DNA of 64,000 nucleotides from an uncultured Collinsella sp. Its GTDB lineage: Bacteria; Actinomycetota; Coriobacteriia; Coriobacteriales; Coriobacteriaceae. The first letter of the stretch is position 1, and each line of letters opens with the position of its first letter. Where the stretch lies: NCBI GenBank assembly GCA_902491895.1, contig CABUJH010000001.1, positions 1-64,000 of the forward strand, in the 5' to 3' direction. Shown in pieces: positions 52,847 through 61,810 of the stretch. A program made the position numbers and the translations under genes. The notes beneath the pieces are model-generated. The model saw only the letters and a list, made by a program, of their open reading frames with translations, searched no databases and was not told the origin of the DNA.

Positions 52847-52926
52847 TGTTTCCTGGGGAACCGACAATAGCCTTAGGGTCCCGCGCGACGCCACTCCCTC
52901 CCGGTATCCGCCGACGTTCCCCCATA

Positions 52927-52966
52927 TAAAACCTGCCAAAATAAACCTGTCCCTTTTGGCAGGTTT
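52927..52966 (+). repeat. CTGTCCC-core hairpin (CTGCC subfamily)
   Basis: AAACCTGCCAAAA pairs with TTTTGGCAGGTTT around TAAACCTGTCCC. It lies 98 bases before the DAHP synthase start. Confidence 0.75.
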
Positions 52967-53064
52967 CGGGGTGGCGAGGGGTTGCACTTTAGCGTGCGAC
53001 AGCGGATAATGCCGAACACTCGACAATACGCTTATTGCTCTTTCTATAGATTGAGGAGGCCCCT

Positions 53065-54096
53065 ATGGCCATGGAATTCAAACGCAGGTTGCCGATCCCC
53101 ATGGAGATCCGCGAGGAAATGCCGCTTTCCGCCGAGCTTACTGCCAAAAAACAGGCATTCGACGCCGAGGTCGCCAAGATCTTTACCGGCGAGGACGCGC
53201 GCAAGGTACTCATCATCGGCCCGTGCTCTGCCGACCGCGAGGATTCGGTGCTTGAGTACATGAACCGACTGGCCAAGACCGCCGAGGAGGTCAAAGACAA
53301 ACTCATCATTATTCCGCGCGTCTACACCAACAAGCCGCGCACCAAGGGCACCGGCTACAAGGGTCTGCTGCACAACCCCGACCCCGAGGCGCCCGATGAC
53401 CTGCTCGAAGGCGTTAAGGCCATCCGCCACATGCACCTGCGCGTTATTGAGGAAACAGGCTTCTTCACCGCCGACGAGATGCTCTATCCGTCCAACTACC
53501 AGTACCTCGTTGACCTGCTGAGCTATGTTGCCGTGGGCGCGCGCTCGGTCGAAAACCAGGAGCATCGCTTAGTATCGAGCGGCATTTCGGTGCCCGTGGG
53601 CATGAAGAACCCCACCGCCGGTTCCACCACCGTCATGCTCAACTCCATTTACGCCGCTCAGGCGCACCAGAGCTTCATCTTCCGCAACTGGGAGGTCGAA
53701 TGCGACGGCAATCCGCTCGCGCACGCCGTTATGCGTGGTTACATCGGTCTCGATGGGCGCACCTACCCCAACTACCACTACGAGCACCTGGAGCGCCTGG
53801 CCGAGCGCTATACCGAGCATGCCGGTTACGCCAACCCGGCGGCGGTCATCGACTGCAACCACGACAACTCGGGCAAGCGTCCGCTGGAGCAGTACCGCAT
53901 TTGCAAAGAGGTGCTCGACAGCTGCCGCCGCAACGAGTCCATCTCCAAGCTGGTCAAGGGCTTTATGATCGAGTCCTACCTGGAGGACGGCAACCAGCCG
54001 GTCGATGGCGGCGTCTTTGGCAAGTCGATCACCGACCCATGCCTGGGCTGGGAAAAGACCGACTACCTCATCCACGAGATCGCGGAGCGGGTGTAG
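53065..54096 (+). CDS. 3-deoxy-7-phosphoheptulonate synthase (class I)
   Basis: The 343-residue enzyme condenses phosphoenolpyruvate and erythrose 4-phosphate, the entry to aromatic amino-acid synthesis. Motifs are IGPCSADREDS, the RVYTNKPRTKGTGYKGL phosphate-binding region, GMKNPTAGS, IDCNHDNSGKRP with metal ligands, and SYLEDGNQPVDG. It matches the AroF/G/H type, so feedback by an aromatic amino acid is likely; which one is not readable. GAGGAGG precedes ATG. A family B element starts at its stop codon. Confidence 0.95.
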   Translation: MAMEFKRRLPIPMEIREEMPLSAELTAKKQAFDAEVAKIFTGEDARKVLIIGPCSADREDSVLEYMNRLAKTAEEVKDKLIIIPRVYTNKPRTKGTGYKGLLHNPDPEAPDDLLEGVKAIRHMHLRVIEETGFFTADEMLYPSNYQYLVDLLSYVAVGARSVENQEHRLVSSGISVPVGMKNPTAGSTTVMLNSIYAAQAHQSFIFRNWEVECDGNPLAHAVMRGYIGLDGRTYPNYHYEHLERLAERYTEHAGYANPAAVIDCNHDNSGKRPLEQYRICKEVLDSCRRNESISKLVKGFMIESYLEDGNQPVDGGVFGKSITDPCLGWEKTDYLIHEIAERV

Positions 54097-54260
54097 GTTA
54101 CGGCGTTTTACCAAACGCCGTAACCGGCCGACGCTGCGCGGGTCGCATTTGGACAATCTGACGTTCAACTTCAAGGGCGCGACCAGAAGGTCAGCGCCCT
54201 TTCGTTTCACGTCACCTTGTCTCAAATGCGACCCGCTCGCTGTCCGTCCTCTACCTGCGG
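54096..54260 (+). ncRNA. nested-stem 3' element, family B copy 2
   Basis: P1 is GGTTACGGCGTTT pairing with AAACGCCGTAACC, starting at the stop codon. Then come conserved CGACGCTGCGCG, P2 GGGTCGCATTTG (54140) with CAAATGCGACCC (54223), and P3 AAGGGCGC with GCGCCCTT capped by GACCAGAAGGTC. Conserved GCTCGCTG and CCTGCGG close it. Stems differ from copy 1 at 16438 but pair as well. Confidence 0.65.
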
Positions 54261-54280
54261 CGGTCTTCTAGCAGAAAAAC

Positions 54281-54401
54281 CAAGTGAGTAGACTTTTTGC
54301 AGGAGGGCAAGCACGCCCCAAAACGCCACAGCTCTGACCTGCAGTTTTATAGATCATTTGTCGCGATGTGCTCGGCAAGTTCAAAAAAGTCTACTCACTT
54401 G
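54281..54401. repeat. inverted-repeat element with CAAGTGAGTAGACTTTTTG ends
   Basis: The left end 54281-54299 and the inverse right end 54382-54401 differ by one extra A. The 82-base interior has no gene. The arms could form a long hairpin between the convergent DAHP synthase and BceB-like genes. Confidence 0.65.
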
Positions 54402-54424
54402 TATCTGAGACGCACCAGATTGGC

Positions 54425-54464
54425 AAAAACCGCCGCGAAAGGGCCCCTGGTCCCTTCGCGGCGG
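54425..54464 (-). terminator. terminator of the BceAB-like operon
   Basis: On the minus strand ACCGCCGCGAAGGG pairs with CCCTTTCGCGGCGGT and is followed by TTTTTGCC. It lies about 40 bases behind the permease stop. Confidence 0.88.
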
Positions 54465-54502
54465 TCATACGCCTCTGATTTTGCGACGGTTTTGTCCGCT
54501 TG

Positions 54503-56725
54503 TTACTCGCTGTAGCGGGTGGCAATGGCGGCTCGCACCATGCCGGTGCTCATGAGGTAGGTCACCAGGAAGTAGCCACCGTATGCTGCCAGGAAGATTG
54601 CACAGGTGAGGCTCACGGTGCCGCCGATGCTCATATTTCCGAAAATGCTCACCAGCTCGATGATCACCTTAAGTGCCACAAAGGAGTGCGCCAAGCCCAC
54701 TGCCAGCGGGAACAGAAAGAATACCGCTTGCTGCGCCATCACCGAATGGCGAATCTGGCGGTCGTCGCAGCCAATCTGTGCCAGCACACGATAGCTGCGG
54801 CTGCCGTCGGCCACGTTGGAGAGTTGCTGGATCGACAGAATCGCCGCGCATGCAACGACCAATACAAAGCCGATGTAGATGGCTAGGTAGCTAATAAGAC
54901 CGTTCATTTGCGCTGCCTGCGTGTACATCTCGGAGCGTGTGATGAAGGTTCCCCACGACCCCGGCTCCTTGCCGTCAACGAGCAGATTGTCGAGCACAGT
55001 GTATTTAATACTCTCGTCTGCCTCGGTCGTATCCATCCCCTGTTTGTAGTTAACGAGCAGGCTACTGGAATACGGCTGCAGATTAAGTTGGAACAACAGC
55101 TCGTCGGCAACGACGACGGTACCCGGATTACTGCCCATCGCCGAGTTGGCGATGGCCGCCGCATCTTCGTCCGACTTATCGGTTGCGGGCTTGAGCGTAT
55201 GCCCGCCCAAGGTAAGGGCATGGCCGCCAGCCATATACTTGGTGTACAGGTCGACCAGCTCGCCGCCCATATCACACGTGAGCAGATACTGGTCGTGACC
55301 GATGTGCACCGGCTCCTCGCCCATCATCTGGCGCAGTTTGTTGTACTGGCTCGCCGGCGTCACAAACAGACCCATCGTATCGGCATTGCTACCCCCGAAC
55401 GCCTTGGGAAGCTTTTCGCCCATGGCCTTGCACATTTCACTTGGAGTCACCGAAGGATCCGAACCGCCAAGCGGGTAACTCAGATACGAATCGATCTGCA
55501 CATGCTCACCGGCAACATCGGCGATATTGACCTTCTTGCCGGTCTCGTCGTTGTTGTCCGCCGACTTGCCCTTACGATCGCCGTGCCATGGATCGCCGTG
55601 CCATGCGGAGTACAAATCGACCGTACTATCGGCCAGCACCATGCGATCGGCTTCAGACGGATTGATGTACTCTTTGTAGTAGTCGAGCGTATCGGGCGTG
55701 TAATAGACATACGTCTGTGACACGTCAACAGGGTTATAGCGCTCCAGGTTTTCGTTCATCACATTGGCAATCGACATACCGCATGTCACCGAGGTGATGG
55801 CCAAAAACAGGAGCATCGCGATGACGCCCATCGAAAAGCACACCGTGTTGACCTTGGCCGCAAGCTGGCGCACGGTAAACATGTTGAGGCCGCGCCAATA
55901 CACGCCGCGCAGGCTCTGCAGCAGCTTGATGAGCATGCCCGAGAGTCCCCAGAACAGGGCAAAGGTGCCCACGGTAACCATAGCGGTCGTAATGCCAAAC
56001 TGGTTCATGGCCTCTTGCAGCTTGCTGTCCGTCGCGGTTAGCGGGAACCCATCACGTAGCAGACGGTAATAGGCCACGCCCACAAGCACCACGCCCACGG
56101 CAAAGATGGCAATCGCAATCCAGGGGTTGCGCGTCTTGATGCTCTCGTTGCGACGCTCGGCACCCATAAGCTCGATGAGTTTGGTACGACGCACGGCGCG
56201 AAGGTTCAGCAGTAGCGTGAGCACAAACATTACGAGCATGCAGGCAAGGGTCAGATTGAACGCATGCACCGAGAAAAAGAAGTGGAAATTGGCAATCTGT
56301 GTCTTAAAGAGCGAGGCCGTAAAGAACGTCATGAGCTGGGAGAGTCCCACACCCAGCACAATGCCGGCGACAAAGGCCACGACCGATACTATCACCGTCT
56401 CGAGCGCCATGATCGTGGCGACGCGCCCGCGCCCCATGCCGAGCACCTGGTACAGGCCAAACTCCTTCTTGCGGCGTTTCATGATGAAGTTATTGGCATA
56501 CACCATCAAAAAGGCCATGACACCGGCCAAAAAGTACGTCAGATCGCCGAGCATGCTGCCCATTACCTGCGCCAAGCCCTTTTCATCGATGCCGGCGATG
56601 TCGACTTGCATCGAGATGGTGTTAAAGGCATAGAAGACCGTGACGCCCAGGGTGAGCGTCAAAAGGTAGACGAGGTAGTCGCGGCCGGCGCGGCGGACGT
56701 TGCCCCAAGCGAGTTTACAGAGCAT
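54503..56725 (-). CDS. FtsX-like ABC permease (BceB/bacitracin-resistance type)
   Basis: The 740-residue permease has ten predicted helices and a large extracellular domain of about 240 residues between helices 7 and 8 (near 330-600), the layout of BceB-type transporters that sense and detoxify cell-wall peptides. It starts LCKLAWGNVRRAGRDYLVYL. The ATG at 56725 overlaps the ATPase stop; a GTG at 56737 is possible. No dedicated BceRS kinase or regulator is adjacent, though the nearest two-component system is at 24643. Confidence 0.88.
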   Translation of the reverse strand: MLCKLAWGNVRRAGRDYLVYLLTLTLGVTVFYAFNTISMQVDIAGIDEKGLAQVMGSMLGDLTYFLAGVMAFLMVYANNFIMKRRKKEFGLYQVLGMGRGRVATIMALETVIVSVVAFVAGIVLGVGLSQLMTFFTASLFKTQIANFHFFFSVHAFNLTLACMLVMFVLTLLLNLRAVRRTKLIELMGAERRNESIKTRNPWIAIAIFAVGVVLVGVAYYRLLRDGFPLTATDSKLQEAMNQFGITTAMVTVGTFALFWGLSGMLIKLLQSLRGVYWRGLNMFTVRQLAAKVNTVCFSMGVIAMLLFLAITSVTCGMSIANVMNENLERYNPVDVSQTYVYYTPDTLDYYKEYINPSEADRMVLADSTVDLYSAWHGDPWHGDRKGKSADNNDETGKKVNIADVAGEHVQIDSYLSYPLGGSDPSVTPSEMCKAMGEKLPKAFGGSNADTMGLFVTPASQYNKLRQMMGEEPVHIGHDQYLLTCDMGGELVDLYTKYMAGGHALTLGGHTLKPATDKSDEDAAAIANSAMGSNPGTVVVADELLFQLNLQPYSSSLLVNYKQGMDTTEADESIKYTVLDNLLVDGKEPGSWGTFITRSEMYTQAAQMNGLISYLAIYIGFVLVVACAAILSIQQLSNVADGSRSYRVLAQIGCDDRQIRHSVMAQQAVFFLFPLAVGLAHSFVALKVIIELVSIFGNMSIGGTVSLTCAIFLAAYGGYFLVTYLMSTGMVRAAIATRYSE

Positions 56726-57500
56726 CGGAGCCCTCACCGCCCATCATGGCAACGACCTCCATAATGCGGTCGAAGAACTCTCGGCGGTCGGTGTCGCCGC
56801 GGCGCAGCTCGGTGAAGATCTTGCCGTCGCGAATGAACAGCACGCGGCTCGTGTAGCTGGCGGCAAAGCTGTCGTGCGTGACCATGAGCACGGTGGCGCG
56901 TAGGCGGCGGTTAAGGGCCTCCAGGCTCTCGAGCAGCAGGCGAGCGCTCTTGGAATCGAGGGCGCCGGTGGGCTCGTCGGCCATGATCATGGTGGGGTCG
57001 GTGACGAGCGCGCGAGCCGCGGCAACGCGCTGCTGCTGACCGCCGGACATCTGGTAGGGATACTTGTCGAGCACCTGACTGATGGACAGGCGCGCTGCCA
57101 CATCCTGCACGCGGGTCGAGATCTCTGCCGAGTTTGTGCGGGCGATGGTGAGCGGCAGGGCGATGTTCTCGCGTGCCGTGAGCGTGTCGAGCAGGTTGGA
57201 GTCCTGGAAGATAAAGCCGAGCTCCTCGCGGCGGAACTGCGAAAGCTTAGCCTGCTTCATGCGTGTTACGTCCTGCCCATTGATGCGAATCGTGCCGCTC
57301 GTGGCGCTATCGATGGTCGACACGCAGTTGAGCAACGTCGACTTGCCCGAGCCCGAAGCGCCCATGATGCCAACAAATCCGCCGCGGTTGACGGTAAAGC
57401 TGACGTCGTTGAGCGCGCGGGTCACGTTGCCCAGCGCTCCATATACCTTTTCGAGATGCGCGACCTCCAGTACCGGGGTCGCCATGTGCGTGGTTTGCAT
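56715..57500 (-). CDS. ABC transporter ATP-binding protein (BceA type)
   Basis: The 261-residue ATPase energises the BceB-like permease. Walker A is GASGSGKST, Q-loop FIFQDSNLLD, signature MSGGQQQRV, Walker [14 protein letters not shown] and the switch histidine in MVTHDSFAA. AGGA lies 6 bases before ATG 57500. The stop overlaps the permease start, showing translational coupling. Confidence 0.93.
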   Translation of the reverse strand: MQTTHMATPVLEVAHLEKVYGALGNVTRALNDVSFTVNRGGFVGIMGASGSGKSTLLNCVSTIDSATSGTIRINGQDVTRMKQAKLSQFRREELGFIFQDSNLLDTLTARENIALPLTIARTNSAEISTRVQDVAARLSISQVLDKYPYQMSGGQQQRVAAARALVTDPTMIMADEPTGALDSKSARLLLESLEALNRRLRATVLMVTHDSFAASYTSRVLFIRDGKIFTELRRGDTDRREFFDRIMEVVAMMGGEGSDAL

Positions 57501-57648
57501 ACCGAGTCCTTTCTTGCGATTAGTCTACGGCATCTATAGTCGCAAGAAGACGAGTCGGCTACCATCGATATGGCTTACGCTTGCCTTACCGTTGTGTAAG
57601 GTACGGGTAGCTAGCCTGCCGCGTGTTGATATTGAGAGAGGACTCCTG

Positions 57649-58623
57649 TTGAAGACTGTTCATGTTGCCGCTGGGATCATTCGCAAGGAAGGATCTGACG
57701 AGCTGCTTGCCGTGCAGCGCGGCTATGGCGACATGCAGGGACTTTGGGAGTTTCCCGGTGGCAAGCTCATGCGCGGCGAGTCGCCCGAGGACTCCGTACG
57801 CCGCGAGCTCATGGAAGAGCTGCAGGTCAAAGTCACCAACCTGCGCGATTTCTATACCGTTGAGTATGACTACCCCGATTTTCATCTCTCCATGGAGTGC
57901 TATTACTGCTCGCTCGCCGATGAATCCGATGAACCCCAGAAGCACGACCGCCAGCTCGATATCCGCTGGATTCCGCGCACCTCGCTTGCCACGGTTGAGT
58001 GGATGCCCGCCGACAAGGGGCTCATTGATGCCCTGATTGAGCTGAAGGAAGACCGGCTCGAGGCAAGCTCCGCCGATGACGCCGCGCCCAACACAGCCGC
58101 CAAGCCCAAGCGCGCACCTAAGCGCCGCAGCAAAAAACGTCCCAAGCCCGGTCTGCTCGACGGCATCGATACCTCGGACCTCTCCGCTGACGAGCGCGAA
58201 CTGGTCCGCCGGCGCGCCGCCATCAAAAAGTCTATGAAGGGCAACAAGCGTGCCAACACCAAGCCCGAGTTGCTCGTTCGCCAGCGCCTGCGCGCAGCGG
58301 GCCTTACGGGTTATCGCTTGGAATGGAAGGTTCCCGGCAAGCCCGACATCGCCTTTCCCGGGCGCAAGATCGCCATCTTCGTCAACGGTTGTTTTTGGCA
58401 TCGCTGCCCCAAATGCAACCCTAGCCAGCCCAAGCGCAACGTTGAGTTTTGGGAGGCAAAGTTCCGTCGCAACGTCGAGCGCGACCGCGCTGCCGTGGCA
58501 GCACTCACTCAAATGGGCTGGACGCCTATAACCATCTGGGAATGCGAACTCAAAAAGGACCGCATCGACGCCACGATGGAAAAGGTCATCGAACAAGTAC
58601 GCGCCGCCGCACCGCAGCGCTAG
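57649..58623 (+). CDS. Nudix hydrolase - Vsr mismatch endonuclease fusion
   Basis: The 324-residue protein has two enzyme domains. Residues 1-132 are MutT/CTP-pyrophosphohydrolase-like with the Nudix box GGKLMRGESPEDSV followed by RRELMEE (37-57). A lysine-rich linker (about 150-168) follows. Residues 195-324 are a very-short-patch-repair endonuclease: KPDIAF with catalytic Asp233, NGCFWHRCPKC with His251, and ITIWECELK. Both halves deal with damaged nucleotides or T:G mismatches. The start is TTG at 57649, with GAGAGAGGA upstream. No cytosine methylase gene is next to it. Confidence 0.88.
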   Translation: MKTVHVAAGIIRKEGSDELLAVQRGYGDMQGLWEFPGGKLMRGESPEDSVRRELMEELQVKVTNLRDFYTVEYDYPDFHLSMECYYCSLADESDEPQKHDRQLDIRWIPRTSLATVEWMPADKGLIDALIELKEDRLEASSADDAAPNTAAKPKRAPKRRSKKRPKPGLLDGIDTSDLSADERELVRRRAAIKKSMKGNKRANTKPELLVRQRLRAAGLTGYRLEWKVPGKPDIAFPGRKIAIFVNGCFWHRCPKCNPSQPKRNVEFWEAKFRRNVERDRAAVAALTQMGWTPITIWECELKKDRIDATMEKVIEQVRAAAPQR

Positions 58624-58877
58624 GAACGAGCCGTCCACACGCCCCACACAGGCAAGCCACATCCGCGCCACAAACCTTAGAAAGCCCTTAAGCTCAAAAC
58701 CTTTCAAGAGTGTTACTCAATAGCTTTGACCTGCGGTTTCATCGTAACGCCAAACCAGGTTAAGCCTTTCTTTAGCGCTTCTTTGCAGCAGCCGCGGCAT
58801 AATACTGCCAACGCACGGGACCTAGCAGCATACCCCGAGCGCAATCTTTTGGTGGACATCGAGGAGGCCGCATAAGC
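58624..58877. other. gap without a recognised gene
   Basis: Nothing coding stands out. A GAGGAGG-like site lies at 58861 in front of the following small gene. On the minus strand a 19-codon frame (MLLGPVRWQYYAAAAAKKR) ends at 58772 but has no convincing ribosome site. Confidence 0.4.
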
Positions 58878-59087
58878 ATGCATTCTTCCAATGACGCAGC
58901 ACAGCAGCCATCCCTAAAACATGCAAACCTTTTCTCCTTCCCCCCGACACAGAGAAACGGTCTCCTCGACTCCCCCACCACAAAAACCAAGCGCTCAGCC
59001 AATCAGAGCCTCAACTTACGAGCATCCTTCGAAAAGCTCCAAGCATCCCTAGACAAGGCGTTCCCCGAACAGGCAAGAGCAATCTAA
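58878..59087 (+). CDS. small hypothetical protein (69 aa)
   Basis: The product is hydrophilic and has no membrane segment. It starts MHSSNDAAQQPSLKHANLF and ends in a likely amphipathic helix (LRASFEKLQASLDKAF). GAGGAG lies 11 bases before ATG, longer than optimal. It stands 25 bases upstream of the AraC-type gene in the same direction. No family is recognised and codon use is less GC-biased than in neighbours, so it may or may not be real. Confidence 0.4.
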   Translation: MHSSNDAAQQPSLKHANLFSFPPTQRNGLLDSPTTKTKRSANQSLNLRASFEKLQASLDKAFPEQARAI

Positions 59088-59112
59088 GCCCATCGCGCTT
59101 TATACTGATGCC

Positions 59113-60051
59113 ATGCGAAACATGGATCACATAGAATTGCACCGCGGAGGACGCGAGGAAGCGTTTCCCGAGACCGCCGAAGACTGGCCCTATATTGCCG
59201 AACGCGCAGAATTCGCTCGCTATCCGGGCAATTCCGTCCCCTGGCACTGGCATTCCGAAGTTGAGCTTTTCTACATGGAGCAGGGAGCGATTGACTATCG
59301 AACGCGCGCGGCTCATGAACACGTGCGCTTTGAGGAAGGGTCCGCCGGCTTTATCAACGGCGGCGTTTTGCACAGCACGCTGCAATCGCCCAATTCGGCG
59401 CCAGCCATTCAAATGCTGCATATCTTTCAGCCGTCGATGCTCGGCGATCCCGCGGGACGCCTTCAAAAGCGCTATATCAATCCTTTGCTGCAATGTCGAG
59501 GCGTCGATGTGCTCAAATGGTCGCCCACCAACCCCGACGATATGTCCTTTATCGATTTGCTAAAGAGTTCCTTTAACCACGACCTTCAACGGCCGCAGAA
59601 CGAGATGGCGCTTCGGAATAGCTTGTCAGGGCTCTGGATTCAGATTTACGCCAAGGCCGAACCGCTCTTTTCCTCCGACAACGCCTCTTGGATGACCAAC
59701 CGCGACGTACAGTTCAAGGCAATCCTGGACTATATCCGCGCAAACTATGCAGCCGCTATAGATGTGCCCCAGATGGCATCTGCAGCCGGCGTAAGCGAAA
59801 GAGAGTGTTACCGCATTATCGAAGCTTGCGCAGGAACGACCCCGGCGGCATATCTGCGCGCATACCGCGTAAACCGTGCTTGCGAACTTTTGGCACACAC
59901 CACGCGAACGGTCCAGACAGTCGCGCGCCAATGCGGCTTTGCGACAGCAAGCCATCTTGGCCAGGTATTTAAAAAACAAATGGGGTGCACTCCTTCGAGC
60001 TATCGAGCAGCGAGGCAGAATCTCGATAGCACCAGGCAGAAATCCCGCTAG
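59113..60051 (+). CDS. AraC-family transcriptional regulator
   Basis: The 312-residue regulator has an N-terminal cupin-type sensing domain (WHWHSEVELFYMEQG, about 44-58) and a C-terminal AraC DNA-binding domain (about 200-300). This holds two helix-turn-helices, MASAAGVSERECYRIIEACAG and TVQTVARQCGFATASHLGQV (each partly quoted). It probably binds a sugar or small metabolite. The next gene, a HAD phosphatase, is 56 bases downstream and may be cotranscribed. Confidence 0.92.
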   Translation: MRNMDHIELHRGGREEAFPETAEDWPYIAERAEFARYPGNSVPWHWHSEVELFYMEQGAIDYRTRAAHEHVRFEEGSAGFINGGVLHSTLQSPNSAPAIQMLHIFQPSMLGDPAGRLQKRYINPLLQCRGVDVLKWSPTNPDDMSFIDLLKSSFNHDLQRPQNEMALRNSLSGLWIQIYAKAEPLFSSDNASWMTNRDVQFKAILDYIRANYAAAIDVPQMASAAGVSERECYRIIEACAGTTPAAYLRAYRVNRACELLAHTTRTVQTVARQCGFATASHLGQVFKKQMGCTPSSYRAARQNLDSTRQKSR

Positions 60052-60107
60052 CCTTTCTTCTGTCACCGCATCAAACTTGCAGGCAAACAACAGAGAGGAG
60101 CAATCAT

Positions 60108-60731
60108 ATGAAGCACTTTGACCATATCGTATTTGACGTTGATGGGACATTGGCAGATACAGAAGAAAGCGTTCTATCATCGCTTGTCCAGATTGTCCAA
60201 GAAGAGACCGGCAAAACGCTCCCCCGACACGAGCTTGAATTTGCCCTCGGCATACCCGGCAAGGATGCCCTTGAGAAACTCGGAATCTACTCGCAGGCAA
60301 CGTTGGATCGCTGGTGCCAAGTTGCCGCCAGCTTTAAAAGCACCATCAGCGTGTTTCCAGGTTTGCTTGAAGTCATCGCAACACTCGCCGATAGCGGCTG
60401 CAAACTTGGCATCGTCTCCTCACGTGCGCGCGACGAATACGCAAAAGAAATTGCACCCCTTGGTTTCGATAAATATTTTGAGCGCATCATCCTTGTCGAA
60501 GACACAACCGAACATAAACCCGCACCCGCACCCATGCTCGAATATCTCCGGCGTACGGGCGCGAATCCTGGCAACGTCGTCTACGTTGGCGACACCGTCT
60601 ACGACGAACATTGCGCAACTTCGGCAGGGGTCAGTTTTGCCAGAGCGGCATGGGGATCACACCAAGACATCCCAAACGCCACCTACAACCTCAAAACCCC
60701 CAACGACCTACTAACCCTAACAACCAAATAA
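60108..60731 (+). CDS. HAD-superfamily phosphatase (phosphoglycolate/beta-PGM-like)
   Basis: A 207-residue HAD hydrolase with motif I IVFDVDGTLADTEE (residues 6-19), motif II region GIVSSRARDEY, lysine motif EHKPAPAP and motif IV VYVGDTVYDEHCA. A helical cap sits between motifs I and II, as in subfamily IA. It probably dephosphorylates a small sugar phosphate. GAGAGGAG precedes ATG. Confidence 0.9.
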   Translation: MKHFDHIVFDVDGTLADTEESVLSSLVQIVQEETGKTLPRHELEFALGIPGKDALEKLGIYSQATLDRWCQVAASFKSTISVFPGLLEVIATLADSGCKLGIVSSRARDEYAKEIAPLGFDKYFERIILVEDTTEHKPAPAPMLEYLRRTGANPGNVVYVGDTVYDEHCATSAGVSFARAAWGSHQDIPNATYNLKTPNDLLTLTTK

Positions 60732-60794
60732 CCCCCGAGCCTAACCCTTTCAGCCCCAACACCACAAGGGCGACGACCTCGAGTAGGTCAACCT

Positions 60795-60919
60795 GGGAGG
60801 GACGAGGGCTTAGTTCCCCAATCTTTCCGCAGGGGGCAAAAAGCCTCGCCGCACGAAGTGCGCAGCGAGGCTTTTTGCATGCCCGAGGACGATTGGGGAA
60901 CTAAGCCCTCGTCCCTCCC
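60795..60919 (-). ncRNA. nested inverted-repeat 3' element, family A copy 5 (behind aldolase)
   Basis: The outer arms 60795-60823 and 60891-60919 match perfectly over 29 bp. Read from the aldolase gene the order is outer arm, GTCCTCGGGCATG, an inner stem GCAAAAAGCCTCGC with its inverse (an A/T-flanked stem like an intrinsic terminator), the CCTGCGGAAA motif, outer arm. It begins 33 bases behind the stop codon. Confidence 0.8.
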
Positions 60920-60952
60920 CGGGATATGTAGCGAGTCGGAGTACCCTTGCTG

Positions 60953-61810
60953 TTACTCTGCTTTGCCCACAGAGTTGAGGTTGGTCATGCGGATCTTAAC
61001 CAGCTCGGTGATCTCACGCATGCCCTCCTTGGCCGGCTTCTTGGGGTCGAAGCAGGCGGGGTTCTCGGCCATGTAGGCCATGAAGCCCTTGGTGTAGGCC
61101 TGACGCAGCTCGGTGGCGTAGTTAACCTTGCAGATGCCGTTCTTCACGGCCTCGGCGACCTGCTCATCGGGCACACCGGAGGTGCCGTGCAGAACCAGCG
61201 GCACGTCGACGGCGTCGCGGATGGCCTTGACCACGGACTGCTCGATGTGCGGATCGCTCGTGTACACACCGTGGCTGGTGCCAACGCCAATTGCGAGGGA
61301 GGTGCAGCCGGTGCGCTCGACGAACTCCTTGGCCTCGGCCGGATCGGTGTAGGGGCTCTCGCCCTCAACCGCGGGACCGTCGTCCTCCTTGCCGCCAACC
61401 TTGCCGAGCTCAGCCTCGACGGGCACGCCCATGGCGCGGCCAGCGTCGGCGACGGACTTGGTCAGAGCGATGTTGTCCTCGAAGGACTCGTGCGAGCCGT
61501 CGATCATGACAGAGGTGTAGCCAGTGCGGAAAGCCTGCATGCAGCGGTCATAGCCATCGCCGTGATCGAGGTGCAGAGCGACGGGCACGGAAGCGCGCTC
61601 GGCGGCAGCCTTGACCATGCCGTAGAAGTAGTCCAGACCAGCGGTCTTGATGGTGCCCGGGGTGGTCTGCATGATGACGGGGGACTTGGTCTCCTCGGCA
61701 GCGGCCAGAACGGCCATAACAAACTCGAGGTTCTCGACGTTGAACGCGCCAACGGCGTAATGACCGGCCTGAGCGTCCTTGAGCATCTTTTCGGTGGTAA
61801 CAAGTGCCAT
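60953..61810 (-). CDS. fba: class II fructose-bisphosphate aldolase
   Basis: The 285-residue zinc aldolase splits fructose 1,6-bisphosphate (or tagatose bisphosphate) in glycolysis. Zinc ligands are in ALHLDHGDGYD and GVGTSHGVY, the catalytic Asp is in the HLDHGD segment, and the phosphate loop is LVLHGTSGVPDEQV. The start at 61810 follows GAGAGGAG by 9 bases; the frame extends to 61951 without a site. A DeoR-type sugar regulator is divergently encoded. Tagatose-bisphosphate specificity (GatY-like) cannot be excluded. Confidence 0.92.
   Translation of the reverse strand: MALVTTEKMLKDAQAGHYAVGAFNVENLEFVMAVLAAAEETKSPVIMQTTPGTIKTAGLDYFYGMVKAAAERASVPVALHLDHGDGYDRCMQAFRTGYTSVMIDGSHESFEDNIALTKSVADAGRAMGVPVEAELGKVGGKEDDGPAVEGESPYTDPAEAKEFVERTGCTSLAIGVGTSHGVYTSDPHIEQSVVKAIRDAVDVPLVLHGTSGVPDEQVAEAVKNGICKVNYATELRQAYTKGFMAYMAENPACFDPKKPAKEGMREITELVKIRMTNLNSVGKAE

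Noticed and set aside
57082..57648. N-terminal extension of the Nudix-Vsr gene (189 codons)
   Set aside because: It is antisense to the BceA-type ATPase gene and has no recognisable domain; the TTG at 57649 with GAGAGAGGA starts the Nudix fold exactly.
58772..59002. 76-codon minus-strand frame opposite the small gene at 58878
   Set aside because: It has no ribosome site and no similarity; the Ala- and Lys-rich tail is not enough to support it.
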